DNA of 13,087 nucleotides from Alphaproteobacteria bacterium (GTDB lineage Bacteria; Pseudomonadota; Alphaproteobacteria; SMXP01), in assembly GCA_028280675.1 (NCBI GenBank), contig JANQLI010000099.1, forward strand, positions 1 through 13,087, in the 5' to 3' direction. Of the stretch, positions 1-7,153 are shown piece after piece. Positions within the stretch are counted from its first letter, which is position 1. The number at the start of each line of letters is the position of its first letter. The notes under the pieces are model-generated. The model worked only from the letters and a program-made list of their open reading frames with translations, was not told the DNA's origin and did not search any database. A program made the position numbers and the translations under genes.

Positions 1-18
1 AACAGTTCGGCGCGAATA

Positions 19-696
19 ATGAAGTATCAAGGCAAATTGTATCTATTTGGGGCGACCGGTGGGGCAGGTTTTGAAATCGCAAGACTCGCAATCGCACAAG
101 GAAAAAGTGTAATCGCTATTGCGAGAAGTACGAGCGATGTAAAACCACTGAATAACCTAAATGTAGACGTTCTTACGGCAGATGTAATGAATGATTCTGA
201 ACTAGAAAAAGTATTCGCAGGAGCAAATACTGAAGATGTTGTCATCAGCGCATTGGGTGGAAAGTTTGACGAAGAGTTACCTGCTGATTATGAGGGCAAT
301 AAGAACATTATCGACGCTGCCAAAAAAGCTAATCTTGAAAGGTTTGTTTTGGTCACAAGTGTTGGTGCAGGCGAAAGCCGTGTGGCTTTACCAGAACAAC
401 TTGTCCCGATACTAGGATCACGAGCTGAGCTAAAAACCAAAGCAGAAGATCACCTCAGGGAATCAGGTTTAACTTTCACAATCGTACGTCCTGGGCATCT
501 TAATGATGATGAGAAAACGACGTCTGGTTTTTTAACGAAGGACCCTAATACACTCGCCTCAATTAGCCGCAAAAGCCTAGCGGATATCATACTTAAAATT
601 GTGAACTTGAATAAAACCTTTGGCTTAGCTTTATCTGCGGGCGATACGTCAGCGATAATGTCAGACAACAACCCTGAGCTATTAACGCTCAGATAA
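19..696 (+). CDS. NAD(P)-binding atypical SDR (NmrA/SDR5-like) protein
   Basis: Predicted cytoplasmic Rossmann-fold NAD(P)H-binding protein of 225 aa. Residues 11-17 read GATGGAG, the GxxGxxG dinucleotide loop, right after the first beta strand. R36 at the end of strand 2 suits NADPH, and D55 follows strand 3 (TADVM). The segment RFVLVTSVGAG (108-118) and the later KTKAEDHLRESG...TIVRPG (139-158) are typical of atypical SDRs that resemble biliverdin reductase B or NmrA. The classical YxxxK catalytic pair is not evident, so it may be a reductase of unknown substrate or a redox sensor. There is no signal peptide and no clear Shine-Dalgarno before the ATG. Composition is AT-rich compared with genes further right, and the same is true of the MFS gene 129 bases downstream. 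Family call is firm; substrate is unknown. Confidence 0.9.
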   Translation: MKYQGKLYLFGATGGAGFEIARLAIAQGKSVIAIARSTSDVKPLNNLNVDVLTADVMNDSELEKVFAGANTEDVVISALGGKFDEELPADYEGNKNIIDAAKKANLERFVLVTSVGAGESRVALPEQLVPILGSRAELKTKAEDHLRESGLTFTIVRPGHLNDDEKTTSGFLTKDPNTLASISRKSLADIILKIVNLNKTFGLALSAGDTSAIMSDNNPELLTLR

Positions 697-825
697 AATA
701 GAAATATTGGGTGTTTGCGTCAGCCAATTGCTCAATACCCTCATACAAGATTCAATTTTCGCAGCGCTAGGGCGTTTGTCCCCGAAGATTTATCGTGAGT
801 TCATATCGCTGAGGAAGGTAAGCTT

Positions 826-2133
826 ATGCGCATAGCATCAATCAATTTGGTATCAGGCGTAAGCCGGATTAATTTTTGGACATACATTTATGCCGCCTTT
901 ATATGCGTTGGTATGATGGCTGCTATGAACTTTGTACAAGGATTTATTTTAACTGAACACCTACGATTACCGGAAGACCAGCAAGGAAAAATTGCTGGTG
1001 ATCTAGCGTTTTGGACTGAAATCACAGCTGTTATTTTGCTGGGACCATTCGGAGCGCTTTCAGACAGTGTTGGGCGTAAAGTTGTGTTGATAGCTGGAAC
1101 ATTGTTGATCGGAATCGGTTATGGTTTGTACCCATTTGCGACAAGTATTCCTGAACTTATTTTTTACAGATTGATATATGCGGTTGGCGCCGCGGCGACG
1201 GTGGCTGCCGCCATTACAATTCAGAATGATTATCCTGAAGAACAGTCACGCGGCAAAATGATTGGTTTTACCTCAATCATGAATGGGTTAGGGATTGTCG
1301 CAGTTGCTGGATTTATGGGTAGTTTGCCAAAGATATTGACCGAATCAGGAATGGATGCCGTTACTGCCGGTAAATTTACACTTGGCGGTGCCGGTGTGAT
1401 TTGTATCTTGTCGGCAGTGATTTTTACGTTTGGTCTAAAAGATAGTAGTGCTATCAACCGCCATAAACAACCAAGGCCTATGGACCTTCTCAGAAGAGGT
1501 TTACGCTCTGCGAAAAACCCGCGTATTGCACTTTCGTATGGATGTGCGTTTACCGCCCGATCAGACCTCGCAATAAATGGATTGTTTATTTCACTATGGG
1601 CTATCCAAGTTGGCAATCTCGATGGAATAACTACCGCAGAAGCTTTGTCGAGGGTTGTTATTGTTATAGCCGTCTCAAATGGCGTAGCGCTTATTTGGGC
1701 GCCTCTCTTCGGAATGATTCTGGATCGCGTAAATAGAGTAACTGGCGTTGCAATATCGCTCGGACTTGCAGCTCTTGGATTTCTTTCGATGTCAATTATA
1801 ACCTCTCCATTAGACTATGCCATGTTACCTTTCTTTATTTTACTTGGTATTGGGGCTAATAGTGCGATCATGGCGTCAGTTGTTTTGGTCGGTCAAGAAG
1901 CAGCACCTGAAGAAAGAGGTACAGTAATTGGTGTCAGTGGCATTTTTGGTGCGTTGGGTATATTGTTTGCGACCGCAGTGGGCGGTAGATTGTTTGATTC
2001 TTGGGCTCCCTATGCGCCATTTGTATTGCTTGGAAGTATTCAAGCGTTGTTGTTCGCCTTTGCTGTATTTGTCCGATTAAATTCGCCAGGCAACGAAGTT
2101 CGTCAGATTAACAAGACCACTAGAATCCCCTAA
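826..2133 (+). CDS. MFS transporter, about 12 transmembrane segments
   Basis: Inner-membrane secondary transporter of the major facilitator superfamily, 435 aa, a normal family length. The first-half motif A is clear at about 73-85 (G-P-F-G-A-L-S-D-S-V-G-R-K) between helices 2 and 3. A degenerate copy, FGMILDRVNR, sits at about 295-304 in the second half, as expected from the internal duplication. A charged central loop (about 204-232) separates the two six-helix halves. The segment PEERGTVIGVSGIFGALG (361-378) fits helix 11. The start is supported by GGAAGG at 813-818, seven bases before the ATG. The substrate cannot be read from sequence; drug or metabolite export is a guess. No terminator is visible between it and the upstream SDR gene, so they could be co-transcribed, although the 129-base gap is large. 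Confidence 0.93.
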   Translation: MRIASINLVSGVSRINFWTYIYAAFICVGMMAAMNFVQGFILTEHLRLPEDQQGKIAGDLAFWTEITAVILLGPFGALSDSVGRKVVLIAGTLLIGIGYGLYPFATSIPELIFYRLIYAVGAAATVAAAITIQNDYPEEQSRGKMIGFTSIMNGLGIVAVAGFMGSLPKILTESGMDAVTAGKFTLGGAGVICILSAVIFTFGLKDSSAINRHKQPRPMDLLRRGLRSAKNPRIALSYGCAFTARSDLAINGLFISLWAIQVGNLDGITTAEALSRVVIVIAVSNGVALIWAPLFGMILDRVNRVTGVAISLGLAALGFLSMSIITSPLDYAMLPFFILLGIGANSAIMASVVLVGQEAAPEERGTVIGVSGIFGALGILFATAVGGRLFDSWAPYAPFVLLGSIQALLFAFAVFVRLNSPGNEVRQINKTTRIP

Positions 2134-2742
2134 CTGTTGCTGACGAAGCATTGAGGCATAACTAAGAATCATGTGCGATAATCTGATTTTCGTATTGAGT
2201 ATTCTTATTTTGATTATCTTACTTAGTCTCTGTTGTTTTTCGATCGATTTGCCCCATCTCCTTTTCTCTAGACCTATTCCAGTTCCAGGTTCTGTCTTGA
2301 AGCGTGGCTGCCAACGGCCGGGGCGCCGACGCACCCAATTTTTAAGTTCCTCGAAATCTATATGTTGCGCTCATCATGCAGTTGAGGATTATAAAGTTTG
2401 GGTGCACCTTGGGCGCAAAATGCGGTCTGTTCTCGCTGCGTTCAGGTCTGATCGCAATGGTGGGCTTGTGCTTGTATATTCCGATGGGCATATATGGCAT
2501 TGTATCACAAATAACATAGACGTGTATTGTGCCCTAACTCAGAAAAATATCTTCCGACGTATATATGATAAATTAATTGATCGCCGTATCCATTAAATTT
2601 AACAAAACAGTTTTCTATAGTGTGGCCCTTCTCTTTCTTGCAAAAACATCGTTGTGTTGTGTTTGCTTGCGCAAAATAAAAAAGCGGCGGCTCTTGTGAG
2701 CCGCCGCTTTTATTCATATTTGTATTCTCAAATACGTTTCGA
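2134..2742. other. 609-base stretch with no convincing gene
   Basis: Between the MFS stop and the PEP-CTERM stop I find no gene I can support. An open frame of 141 codons (2171-2596, plus) has a T-rich start giving a hydrophobic N-terminus, then a Cys/Arg-rich stretch that matches no family I know. It has no good ribosome site. The base composition is patchy: 2401-2460 has 35 G/C of 60, but 2521-2580 only 19 of 60. A loose inverted pair, GATAATC (2177-2183) and GATTATC (about 2212-2218), lies just after the MFS gene, with no T-run. The right end holds the PEP-CTERM terminator. It could be decayed sequence. Confidence 0.6.
2681..2710 (-). terminator. Strong rho-independent terminator of the PEP-CTERM gene
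   Basis: A perfect 13-base-pair stem (AAAGCGGCGGCTC at 2681-2693, complement at 2698-2710) encloses a four-base TTGT loop. Read on the minus strand it is followed by a T-run of the form TTTTTTATTTT counted from the stem end, so it terminates the minus-strand gene ending at 2743. On the plus strand the following bases are only moderately T-rich, so it may also stop some rightward transcription from the MFS side. Confidence 0.92.
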
Positions 2743-3414
2743 CTAGATCCGTTCTTTGCGGCGGCGCAGTACGCCTAAGCCAACAAGGCCAAGTCCAAAG
2801 AGTCCAATCACTGAGGGTTCAGGAACAGGCACAGGCCGATCGGTCAGCTCTAATGAAACCGTATCAACGAAGCCACCAAGTGTATTTGCGTCACCGCCCG
2901 CGCTGAATGTCAGTCCGTATAGATTATCGCTGCCATCCACAGAGAAAGATGATGTGATCTTTGTCCACGTCGCTGGTTGACTGCCATCGACTGAGGTCAA
3001 CAGATTTGTCCCGATGGAATCGGACGCACCGTCAAGAAACACATTAATGATATTGTCATTTTTTGCATCTGTTCTTGGCTGGTAATACCACGTCAGCAGG
3101 TATGTGCCTGCTCCGAGATTAAGTTTGGTGGTCATGGACGAATTGCTTGAATTGTTCGTGCCCCCACGGATGGAATCACTATCCAACTCGACATATTGAT
3201 TTCCAGTATGCGCATTCACTGCTACGCCGGATTGTTGGATTTCAATACCAGCACCGCTTGTTGCCGCCCAATTGCCGAAATTTTGATAAACCTGCCAATC
3301 AAGTGTATTTGCTGGTTCTTCGAAGCTCTCGGAAAAAATGACCGCTGCGCTGGCCGATGTGATCATTGACATCCCAATAATACCGGAAACAATGATGGAA
3401 GATAAAGCCTTCAT
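2743..3414 (-). CDS. PEP-CTERM sorting domain protein (exported)
   Basis: Exported protein of 223 aa with a complete PEP-CTERM tail. An N-terminal signal peptide ends around ASA|A (residues 21-24). The C-terminus has the VPEP motif (197-200), a glycine/leucine-rich transmembrane helix (about 203-216), then the basic tail RRRKER. In this family exosortase/EpsH recognises the tail and the protein goes to the cell surface or exopolysaccharide matrix. The body (about 25-190) is Asn/Ser/Gly-rich with predicted beta strands. The segments FEEP (31-34), GIEIQ (56-60) and QYVELDSD (73-80) resemble jelly-roll, galactose-binding-like domains of other PEP-CTERM proteins; that is inference. The start is supported by GGGGAG (minus strand, 3423-3428), eight bases from the ATG. 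It is monocistronic, with its own promoter and terminator. No exosortase is in the window. Confidence 0.9.
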   Translation of the reverse strand: MKALSSIIVSGIIGMSMITSASAAVIFSESFEEPANTLDWQVYQNFGNWAATSGAGIEIQQSGVAVNAHTGNQYVELDSDSIRGGTNNSSNSSMTTKLNLGAGTYLLTWYYQPRTDAKNDNIINVFLDGASDSIGTNLLTSVDGSQPATWTKITSSFSVDGSDNLYGLTFSAGGDANTLGGFVDTVSLELTDRPVPVPEPSVIGLFGLGLVGLGVLRRRKERI

Positions 3415-3441
3415 TATTGTGGCTCCCCTACTTTGATAAAT

Positions 3442-3470
3442 ACTATAAAACTTTACTCAATCAATTCCAA
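3442..3470 (-). promoter_or_regulatory. Putative sigma-70-type promoter of the PEP-CTERM gene
   Basis: On the minus strand, TTGGAA (3465-3470) and TATAGT (3442-3447) are separated by exactly 17 bases and lie about 30 bases upstream of the ATG. The surrounding 3430-3560 is AT-rich, as expected of a promoter region. The remaining upstream bases to 3630 hold only a small hairpin-like TGTC-CT-GACA (3584-3593) flanked by A and T runs, which could weakly terminate the antiporter transcript. The call rests on consensus match alone. Confidence 0.45.
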
Positions 3471-3630
3471 ATAACTCAAGTTTCGTATTTTAGAATTAGT
3501 GAGTATTAAGCAAAAAGGATGCCATTTTGTATTTACTATTAAAATCAATGACTTAGAATTATTGGCCTTTGGGCGTTGTAAAATGTCCTGACACTTTTAG
3601 CTTGGTGGTGAGGAATGGTTTTTTATCTGA

Positions 3631-4923
3631 TTACCTTGATTCTTCGCTTGTGTGACGCACGCGGTCCCACTGCGGAATCCAACCAGCACTTGGTCGGCGG
3701 TCTGCTGGGCCGTTCGTTTTGATGTACCAGCGCACGGCAGGACCGGCTGTCATCCCGTGCGCGAAGATGCTAAACAGAACGGTTAAGACCACTGTTTCTT
3801 TGACCGTTGTATTGGCGATGAAAGTGAGATCGTCCAGAATAATCACCAAAAACAGCATGGAGGCGATGCCACGGGGGCCAAACCATCCGGCGAAGAGTTT
3901 ATCGCGCCAATCAAGGCCCGATCCCCATAGGGAAATCCACACCGACGATATGCGTATCACGGTCAGACTCATGATTGCATAAAACACAGCATACGGATCA
4001 ATTTTGGGAAGGAGTTCCGGCAGCATAAACGCGCCAAACAGTAAAAATGTCAAAAGGGAGAGTTGTTCGCCTTCCGCCTTTCCGAAGCTTTCAATGTTAT
4101 GCCGCACATTTTCGTTGGCGCCGATGAAGAAAAGCCCTGCGAGGAAGGCTGCAATGAATCCATTGCCATGGAAAAGTTCCGCGCCGACAAAGGCGAGGAT
4201 CGCGAGCGCAGGGGCCGCCAGACGCTGATACGTATCGCCCATGAGATGACGCTTCGTGGCGCTGCCAATGAGGATGCTTCCGATCAATCCAATTGTGATC
4301 CCGACAGCGGGTCCAAGCACCAGTTGATTGGTGACGAACTCCATCCATTTATCCATGTCGATACTGCGGGGTGGAAAACGTAATTCGGCTTGCAATTTTG
4401 CAAGCTCATTACACACCAGGATCACAGGCAGCATCAATCCGTCATTCAGCCCGCTTTCAGCGTTGAGAGATTGACGCATAAATTTCGGCACGCGCTTATC
4501 CGAAACGGTTTGTTCGCTAAGCGCGGCATCGGTCGGGGTGAGCAGAGCGGCGAGCAGCAAGGCAGGCCAAGAATCAAGAAGGGGAAAAGTATTCCGCACA
4601 AAAATATAACCAAAGAGCATGCTAAGCGGGATGCCAATCATCAGTAACCGTAAGGGAATTGTCGGATGACGCAGAAGTTCGCGCGGGCGCAGTTTTGCAG
4701 CGTCAGTGAATAAAATAATGACCAATGTAAATTGCGCGAGAAGTTGCGTCAGATCGCCGGTGAGATTTCCCTCAAAAAGCCCCAATCCGGCACTGCCCAA
4801 GACGATGCCGACACTCACAGCCACCATCGGACCTGTGATGCTGTTGCGTTCCAACATCTCGGAAATCAAGCCATAGCCAAGCAGCAACAAGCTGAAGACA
4901 ATGGTGGCTGTAAAGTCGTGCAT
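3631..4923 (-). CDS. CPA1-family cation/proton antiporter
   Basis: Inner-membrane Na+ or K+/H+ antiporter of the CPA1 (NhaP/NHE) type, about 430 aa with some 12 hydrophobic segments. Diagnostic motifs, numbered from the start chosen here: TPTDAAL (129-135), where most CPA1 members have TPTDP; SLNAESGLNDG (152-162), carrying the Glu...Asn-Asp ion-binding residues; and GWFGPRGIASM (346-356). The protein ends shortly after the last helix, so there is no long cytoplasmic C-terminal domain. I chose the ATG at 4923 because six G residues (4931-4936) lie seven bases upstream. An in-frame ATG at 4938 and a GTG at 4968 are possible but have poorer ribosome sites. It diverges from the PPOX gene across a region rich in palindromes. 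Expected role: pH and cation homeostasis; ion specificity is unknown. Confidence 0.9.
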   Translation of the reverse strand: MHDFTATIVFSLLLLGYGLISEMLERNSITGPMVAVSVGIVLGSAGLGLFEGNLTGDLTQLLAQFTLVIILFTDAAKLRPRELLRHPTIPLRLLMIGIPLSMLFGYIFVRNTFPLLDSWPALLLAALLTPTDAALSEQTVSDKRVPKFMRQSLNAESGLNDGLMLPVILVCNELAKLQAELRFPPRSIDMDKWMEFVTNQLVLGPAVGITIGLIGSILIGSATKRHLMGDTYQRLAAPALAILAFVGAELFHGNGFIAAFLAGLFFIGANENVRHNIESFGKAEGEQLSLLTFLLFGAFMLPELLPKIDPYAVFYAIMSLTVIRISSVWISLWGSGLDWRDKLFAGWFGPRGIASMLFLVIILDDLTFIANTTVKETVVLTVLFSIFAHGMTAGPAVRWYIKTNGPADRRPSAGWIPQWDRVRHTSEESR

Positions 4924-4965
4924 GTCATGTCCCCCCATTTCCCCAACCACAATGTCTACGCAACG

Positions 4966-5000
4966 CACGTGACGTTATAACGACGGCTTTGTAACGTCGT
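4966..5000. promoter_or_regulatory. Cluster of nested palindromes between divergent genes (possible operator)
   Basis: Within 35 bases there is CACGTG (4966-4971), the perfect palindrome CGTTATAACG (4973-4982), an inverted pair GACGTTA (4971-4977) / TAACGTC (4992-4998), and ACGACG (4980-4985) / CGTCGT (4995-5000). It lies upstream of the antiporter start and about 130 bases before the PPOX start. Such overlapping dyads suggest a regulator binding site, but I cannot assign one. If the antiporter used the GTG at 4968, its start would overlap this cluster, another reason to prefer the downstream ATG. Confidence 0.4.
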
Positions 5001-5130
5001 GGGGGAGGGAAAGAGGTTAAAGTATCTTCTATGTGGATGGGACGGGGAGACGGGGCAGGCGCATGCATAGGTGCGTGCTATTCTGCGCACATAGGAGACA
5101 TAAATACGTGACGACAAAGGAGACAATGTC

Positions 5131-5649
5131 ATGAGTTACGCTTACCCATGGGTCGAGGGCCCGCCTTGGCCGGAGGACGCATTGCCACGCGACCAATTGG
5201 AGGATCGCATTCAACAAATCCTTGGGCGTCACAATATGTGTGTGATGGCGACGGTTGGGAAAAACGGGCCTATTGCCAGTCCGATCGAATATTACGCCTA
5301 TGGGCTTGAGCTTTTCATGCTGCCGGACCCCGGCACGCCGAAGCTGAAAGCATTGCAGAGAGATCCGAGTATTTGCGTCGCCGTCCATGGGAATTATCAT
5401 GGCTGGCATTCGGCGACCGGTGTGCAAGTGTTCGGTAAAGCAGAAATTATTGAACCGCATGCCGAGGGATGGGATCATGGCATGAAGGTTTTCCGCTGGT
5501 ATGAATGGATGCATGATCTCGCGATGGATACGAGTAAGCCATTTGAACGCCAGGTCTTGCGCGTGATTCCCGAAAAGATTTTGCTAACGGATACGTGGCT
5601 CTGGAAACAAGGTTTCAGCGCCAAACAAAAATGGTTAGCGGAAGGCTGA
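5131..5649 (+). CDS. Pyridoxamine 5'-phosphate oxidase (PPOX) family protein
   Basis: Cytoplasmic protein of 172 aa with the split-barrel FMN-binding fold of the PPOX family. The helix DQLEDRIQQIL (21-31) precedes the barrel strands CVMATVGKNGPIASPIEYY (37-55), ELFMLPDPGTPKLKALQRDP (60-79) and ICVAVHGNY (81-89), which is the usual order in PPOX-like proteins. The GTPKLKAL segment corresponds to the phosphate-contacting part of the flavin site. It is not the vitamin B6 enzyme PdxH, which is longer and has a conserved C-terminal motif not seen here. Related proteins bind FMN, F420 or haem, so the cofactor is uncertain. An ideal AAAGGAG (5116-5122) stands eight bases before the ATG, and a terminator follows at once, so the gene is probably transcribed alone. 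Confidence 0.85.
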   Translation: MSYAYPWVEGPPWPEDALPRDQLEDRIQQILGRHNMCVMATVGKNGPIASPIEYYAYGLELFMLPDPGTPKLKALQRDPSICVAVHGNYHGWHSATGVQVFGKAEIIEPHAEGWDHGMKVFRWYEWMHDLAMDTSKPFERQVLRVIPEKILLTDTWLWKQGFSAKQKWLAEG

Positions 5650-5671
5650 TCCGTTGCAGATATATTCTCAC

Positions 5672-5697
5672 AGGCCCTTTTCGTGAGGGCCTTTTTA
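5672..5697 (+). terminator. Rho-independent terminator after the PPOX gene
   Basis: AGGCCCT (5672-5678) pairs perfectly with AGGGCCT (5686-5692) around a seven-base loop, followed by a run of T residues to 5696. It lies 22 bases beyond the PPOX stop codon. Confidence 0.88.
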
Positions 5698-5840
5698 TCT
5701 CCAGGACCTGCTGAGCTGCCGCACCATACGGTGTATCGCGGCATTGAGTTGTGTATGAAGAATGGACATAGCGATGAAAAGCCTCACATGCAGCCTACAT
5801 CGCGATATACTCTGGCGCAGACAAGAAAGGGCTTAGGCGC

Positions 5841-6203
5841 ATGGCAATCTTTTTACGTATCCTTGCCGTCTTTTATGTGATCGGCGCGCTTCGGCATATT
5901 GGTCATATTCTGGGATTTGGCGAGATGCCATGGCTGGATTCATGGCTTTCGTGGCAGATCAGTGACGTTGTGTATGGCACGCTGAGTGTCATTGCTGCGA
6001 TTGGCCTTTTTCAACAAAAGGCTTGGGGTGTCGCTGCGTTTCTCTTTATCGCTTTTTCGCAAATCATTCTCTTCGGCCTTTTGCCCGGCTTGTTTGCGTT
6101 TAAAGCGGCGCATTGGACATGGCTGCAAATTATGATCGGTGCCCATATCGTGTCTTTGGCGATCTACTTCACTTTGCGCGTGATGCAGCGGCGCGCGGCG
6201 TGA
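5841..6203 (+). CDS. Small four-helix integral membrane protein, function unknown
   Basis: A 120-aa protein that is almost entirely hydrophobic, with predicted membrane helices at about 3-25, 38-57, 62-86 and 93-113 and a short basic tail (VMQRRAA). A few histidines and tryptophans lie near the helix ends (H19, H22, W31, W35, H91, W92), but I see no known motif. AAAGGG (5826-5831) nine bases upstream supports the ATG. It stands 35 bases before the lipid kinase gene on the same strand, so the two are very likely one transcript. A role in lipid or membrane homeostasis would fit that partner but is a guess. The 190-base gap upstream holds the PPOX terminator and an inverted pair, GCGATG (5771-5776) / CATCGC (5798-5803). 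Confidence 0.8.
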   Translation: MAIFLRILAVFYVIGALRHIGHILGFGEMPWLDSWLSWQISDVVYGTLSVIAAIGLFQQKAWGVAAFLFIAFSQIILFGLLPGLFAFKAAHWTWLQIMIGAHIVSLAIYFTLRVMQRRAA

Positions 6204-6238
6204 TGGTTAAAACACATCTCGCTACATAATAATTGTTA

Positions 6239-7153
6239 ATGGACGTCTCCATCATCTTTAATCCAGCCGCTGGCAATCGCCAGAAGAAACGTCTGGACTG
6301 CATTGTCGATGCGCTGAATGCGGCGGGAGCCGTCGTGACTATCTTGCCAACGCATCAAGCTGGCGATGCAGAACGTTATGCTTATGACTTTACCCATGAT
6401 GCCCGTAAGTCAGGCGTCACATCGGATGGAAAACGCCTTGCTGTTGCGGGTGGAGATGGCACCATCAATGAAGCCATAAACGGCCTGGTGCGCGCAGAGG
6501 GTGGGGCATTAGGCATTATTCCGCTTGGCACTGCGAATGTGCTTGCGTTGGAAATGGGCTTAGCGTCACATCCACAGGCAATCGCAGACGCCATATTACA
6601 TGGTGAAGAGACAGCAATCTCCATTGGTCTTGTCAATAACCGAGCGTTTTTCTTAATGGTGGGTGTGGGATTTGATTCGCAAGCCGTGGCCAATGTGGAT
6701 CTGCAATTAAAGCGTTGGACAGGTAAGGGGGCTTATGCGTGGAGTGCTCTTAAAACGTGGGTGAAAAACAAACTGCCATTGCTCGACGTGACGATTGATG
6801 GGACTCATTACAGCACAACAACCGTTGTTGTCAGTAATGCGCAGCGTTATGGCGGGGCGAGCATCCTTGCGCCCGATACGGATTTGACCTCCCCATCTTT
6901 CGAAGTGTGTATGTTAAAGGAAAGCGGGCGCAGGGCTTTACTGACGTTTGCTTTTGCGCTCGCCTTTGATCGTGTGGCCTCTCTGAAAAATTTGATCCAT
7001 GTTCATGCGCATCACATCACGATCCGTTCGCATGCGGATCACGGTGCCCCAGTGCAGGTGGATGGCGATGCTGCGGGAAAGACTCCGCTCAATATTACTT
7101 TGTTAGATGGAAAAATTTCGCTTTTTTATCCGCGTGTGCGTGCTGACGCTTAG
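6239..7153 (+). CDS. Diacylglycerol kinase-like lipid kinase (YegS/DagK family)
   Basis: Lipid kinase of 304 aa, expected to act at the inner face of the membrane and phosphorylate diacylglycerol or a related lipid with ATP. NPAAGN (8-13) is the family's N-terminal strand-loop. VAGGDGTINEAINGL (69-83) carries the GGDGT nucleotide-binding motif, and GIIPLGTANVLALEMG (92-107) the PLGTxN motif. The C-terminal beta-sandwich ends with VQVDGDAAG (273-281), the conserved Asp-Gly-Asp region. Length is normal. The ATG at 6239 matches the usual family N-terminus; an in-frame TTG at 6233 is possible. Neither has a clear Shine-Dalgarno, so translation may depend on coupling to the gene upstream. Its stop codon directly abuts the stop of the minus-strand gene at 7154, with no terminator between. 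Confidence 0.92.
   Translation: MDVSIIFNPAAGNRQKKRLDCIVDALNAAGAVVTILPTHQAGDAERYAYDFTHDARKSGVTSDGKRLAVAGGDGTINEAINGLVRAEGGALGIIPLGTANVLALEMGLASHPQAIADAILHGEETAISIGLVNNRAFFLMVGVGFDSQAVANVDLQLKRWTGKGAYAWSALKTWVKNKLPLLDVTIDGTHYSTTTVVVSNAQRYGGASILAPDTDLTSPSFEVCMLKESGRRALLTFAFALAFDRVASLKNLIHVHAHHITIRSHADHGAPVQVDGDAAGKTPLNITLLDGKISLFYPRVRADA

Noticed and set aside
700..745. Imperfect hairpin after the SDR gene (TATTGGG / CTCAATA) as a terminator
   Set aside because: Seven weak pairs with a wobble, long loop and no T-run.
1230..1616. 128-codon minus-strand frame inside the MFS gene
   Set aside because: Shadow of the transporter reading frame; no domain or ribosome site.
2171..2596. 141-codon plus-strand open frame after the MFS gene
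   Set aside because: No good ribosome site, a hydrophobic start explained by T-rich DNA, Cys/Arg-rich remainder, no recognisable family and uneven composition.
3584..3593. TGTC-CT-GACA with flanking A and T runs as an insertion-sequence end or terminator
   Set aside because: Only four paired bases in the core; no partner repeat or transposase seen, so kept only as a note in the promoter entry.
4939..4968. Upstream GTG start at 4968 for the antiporter
   Set aside because: No Shine-Dalgarno and it would overlap the palindrome cluster; the ATG at 4923 has six G residues at good spacing.
5029..5514. 161-codon minus-strand frame opposite the PPOX gene
   Set aside because: It is antisense to a clearly real PPOX gene with an ideal ribosome site, and its translation shows no domain.
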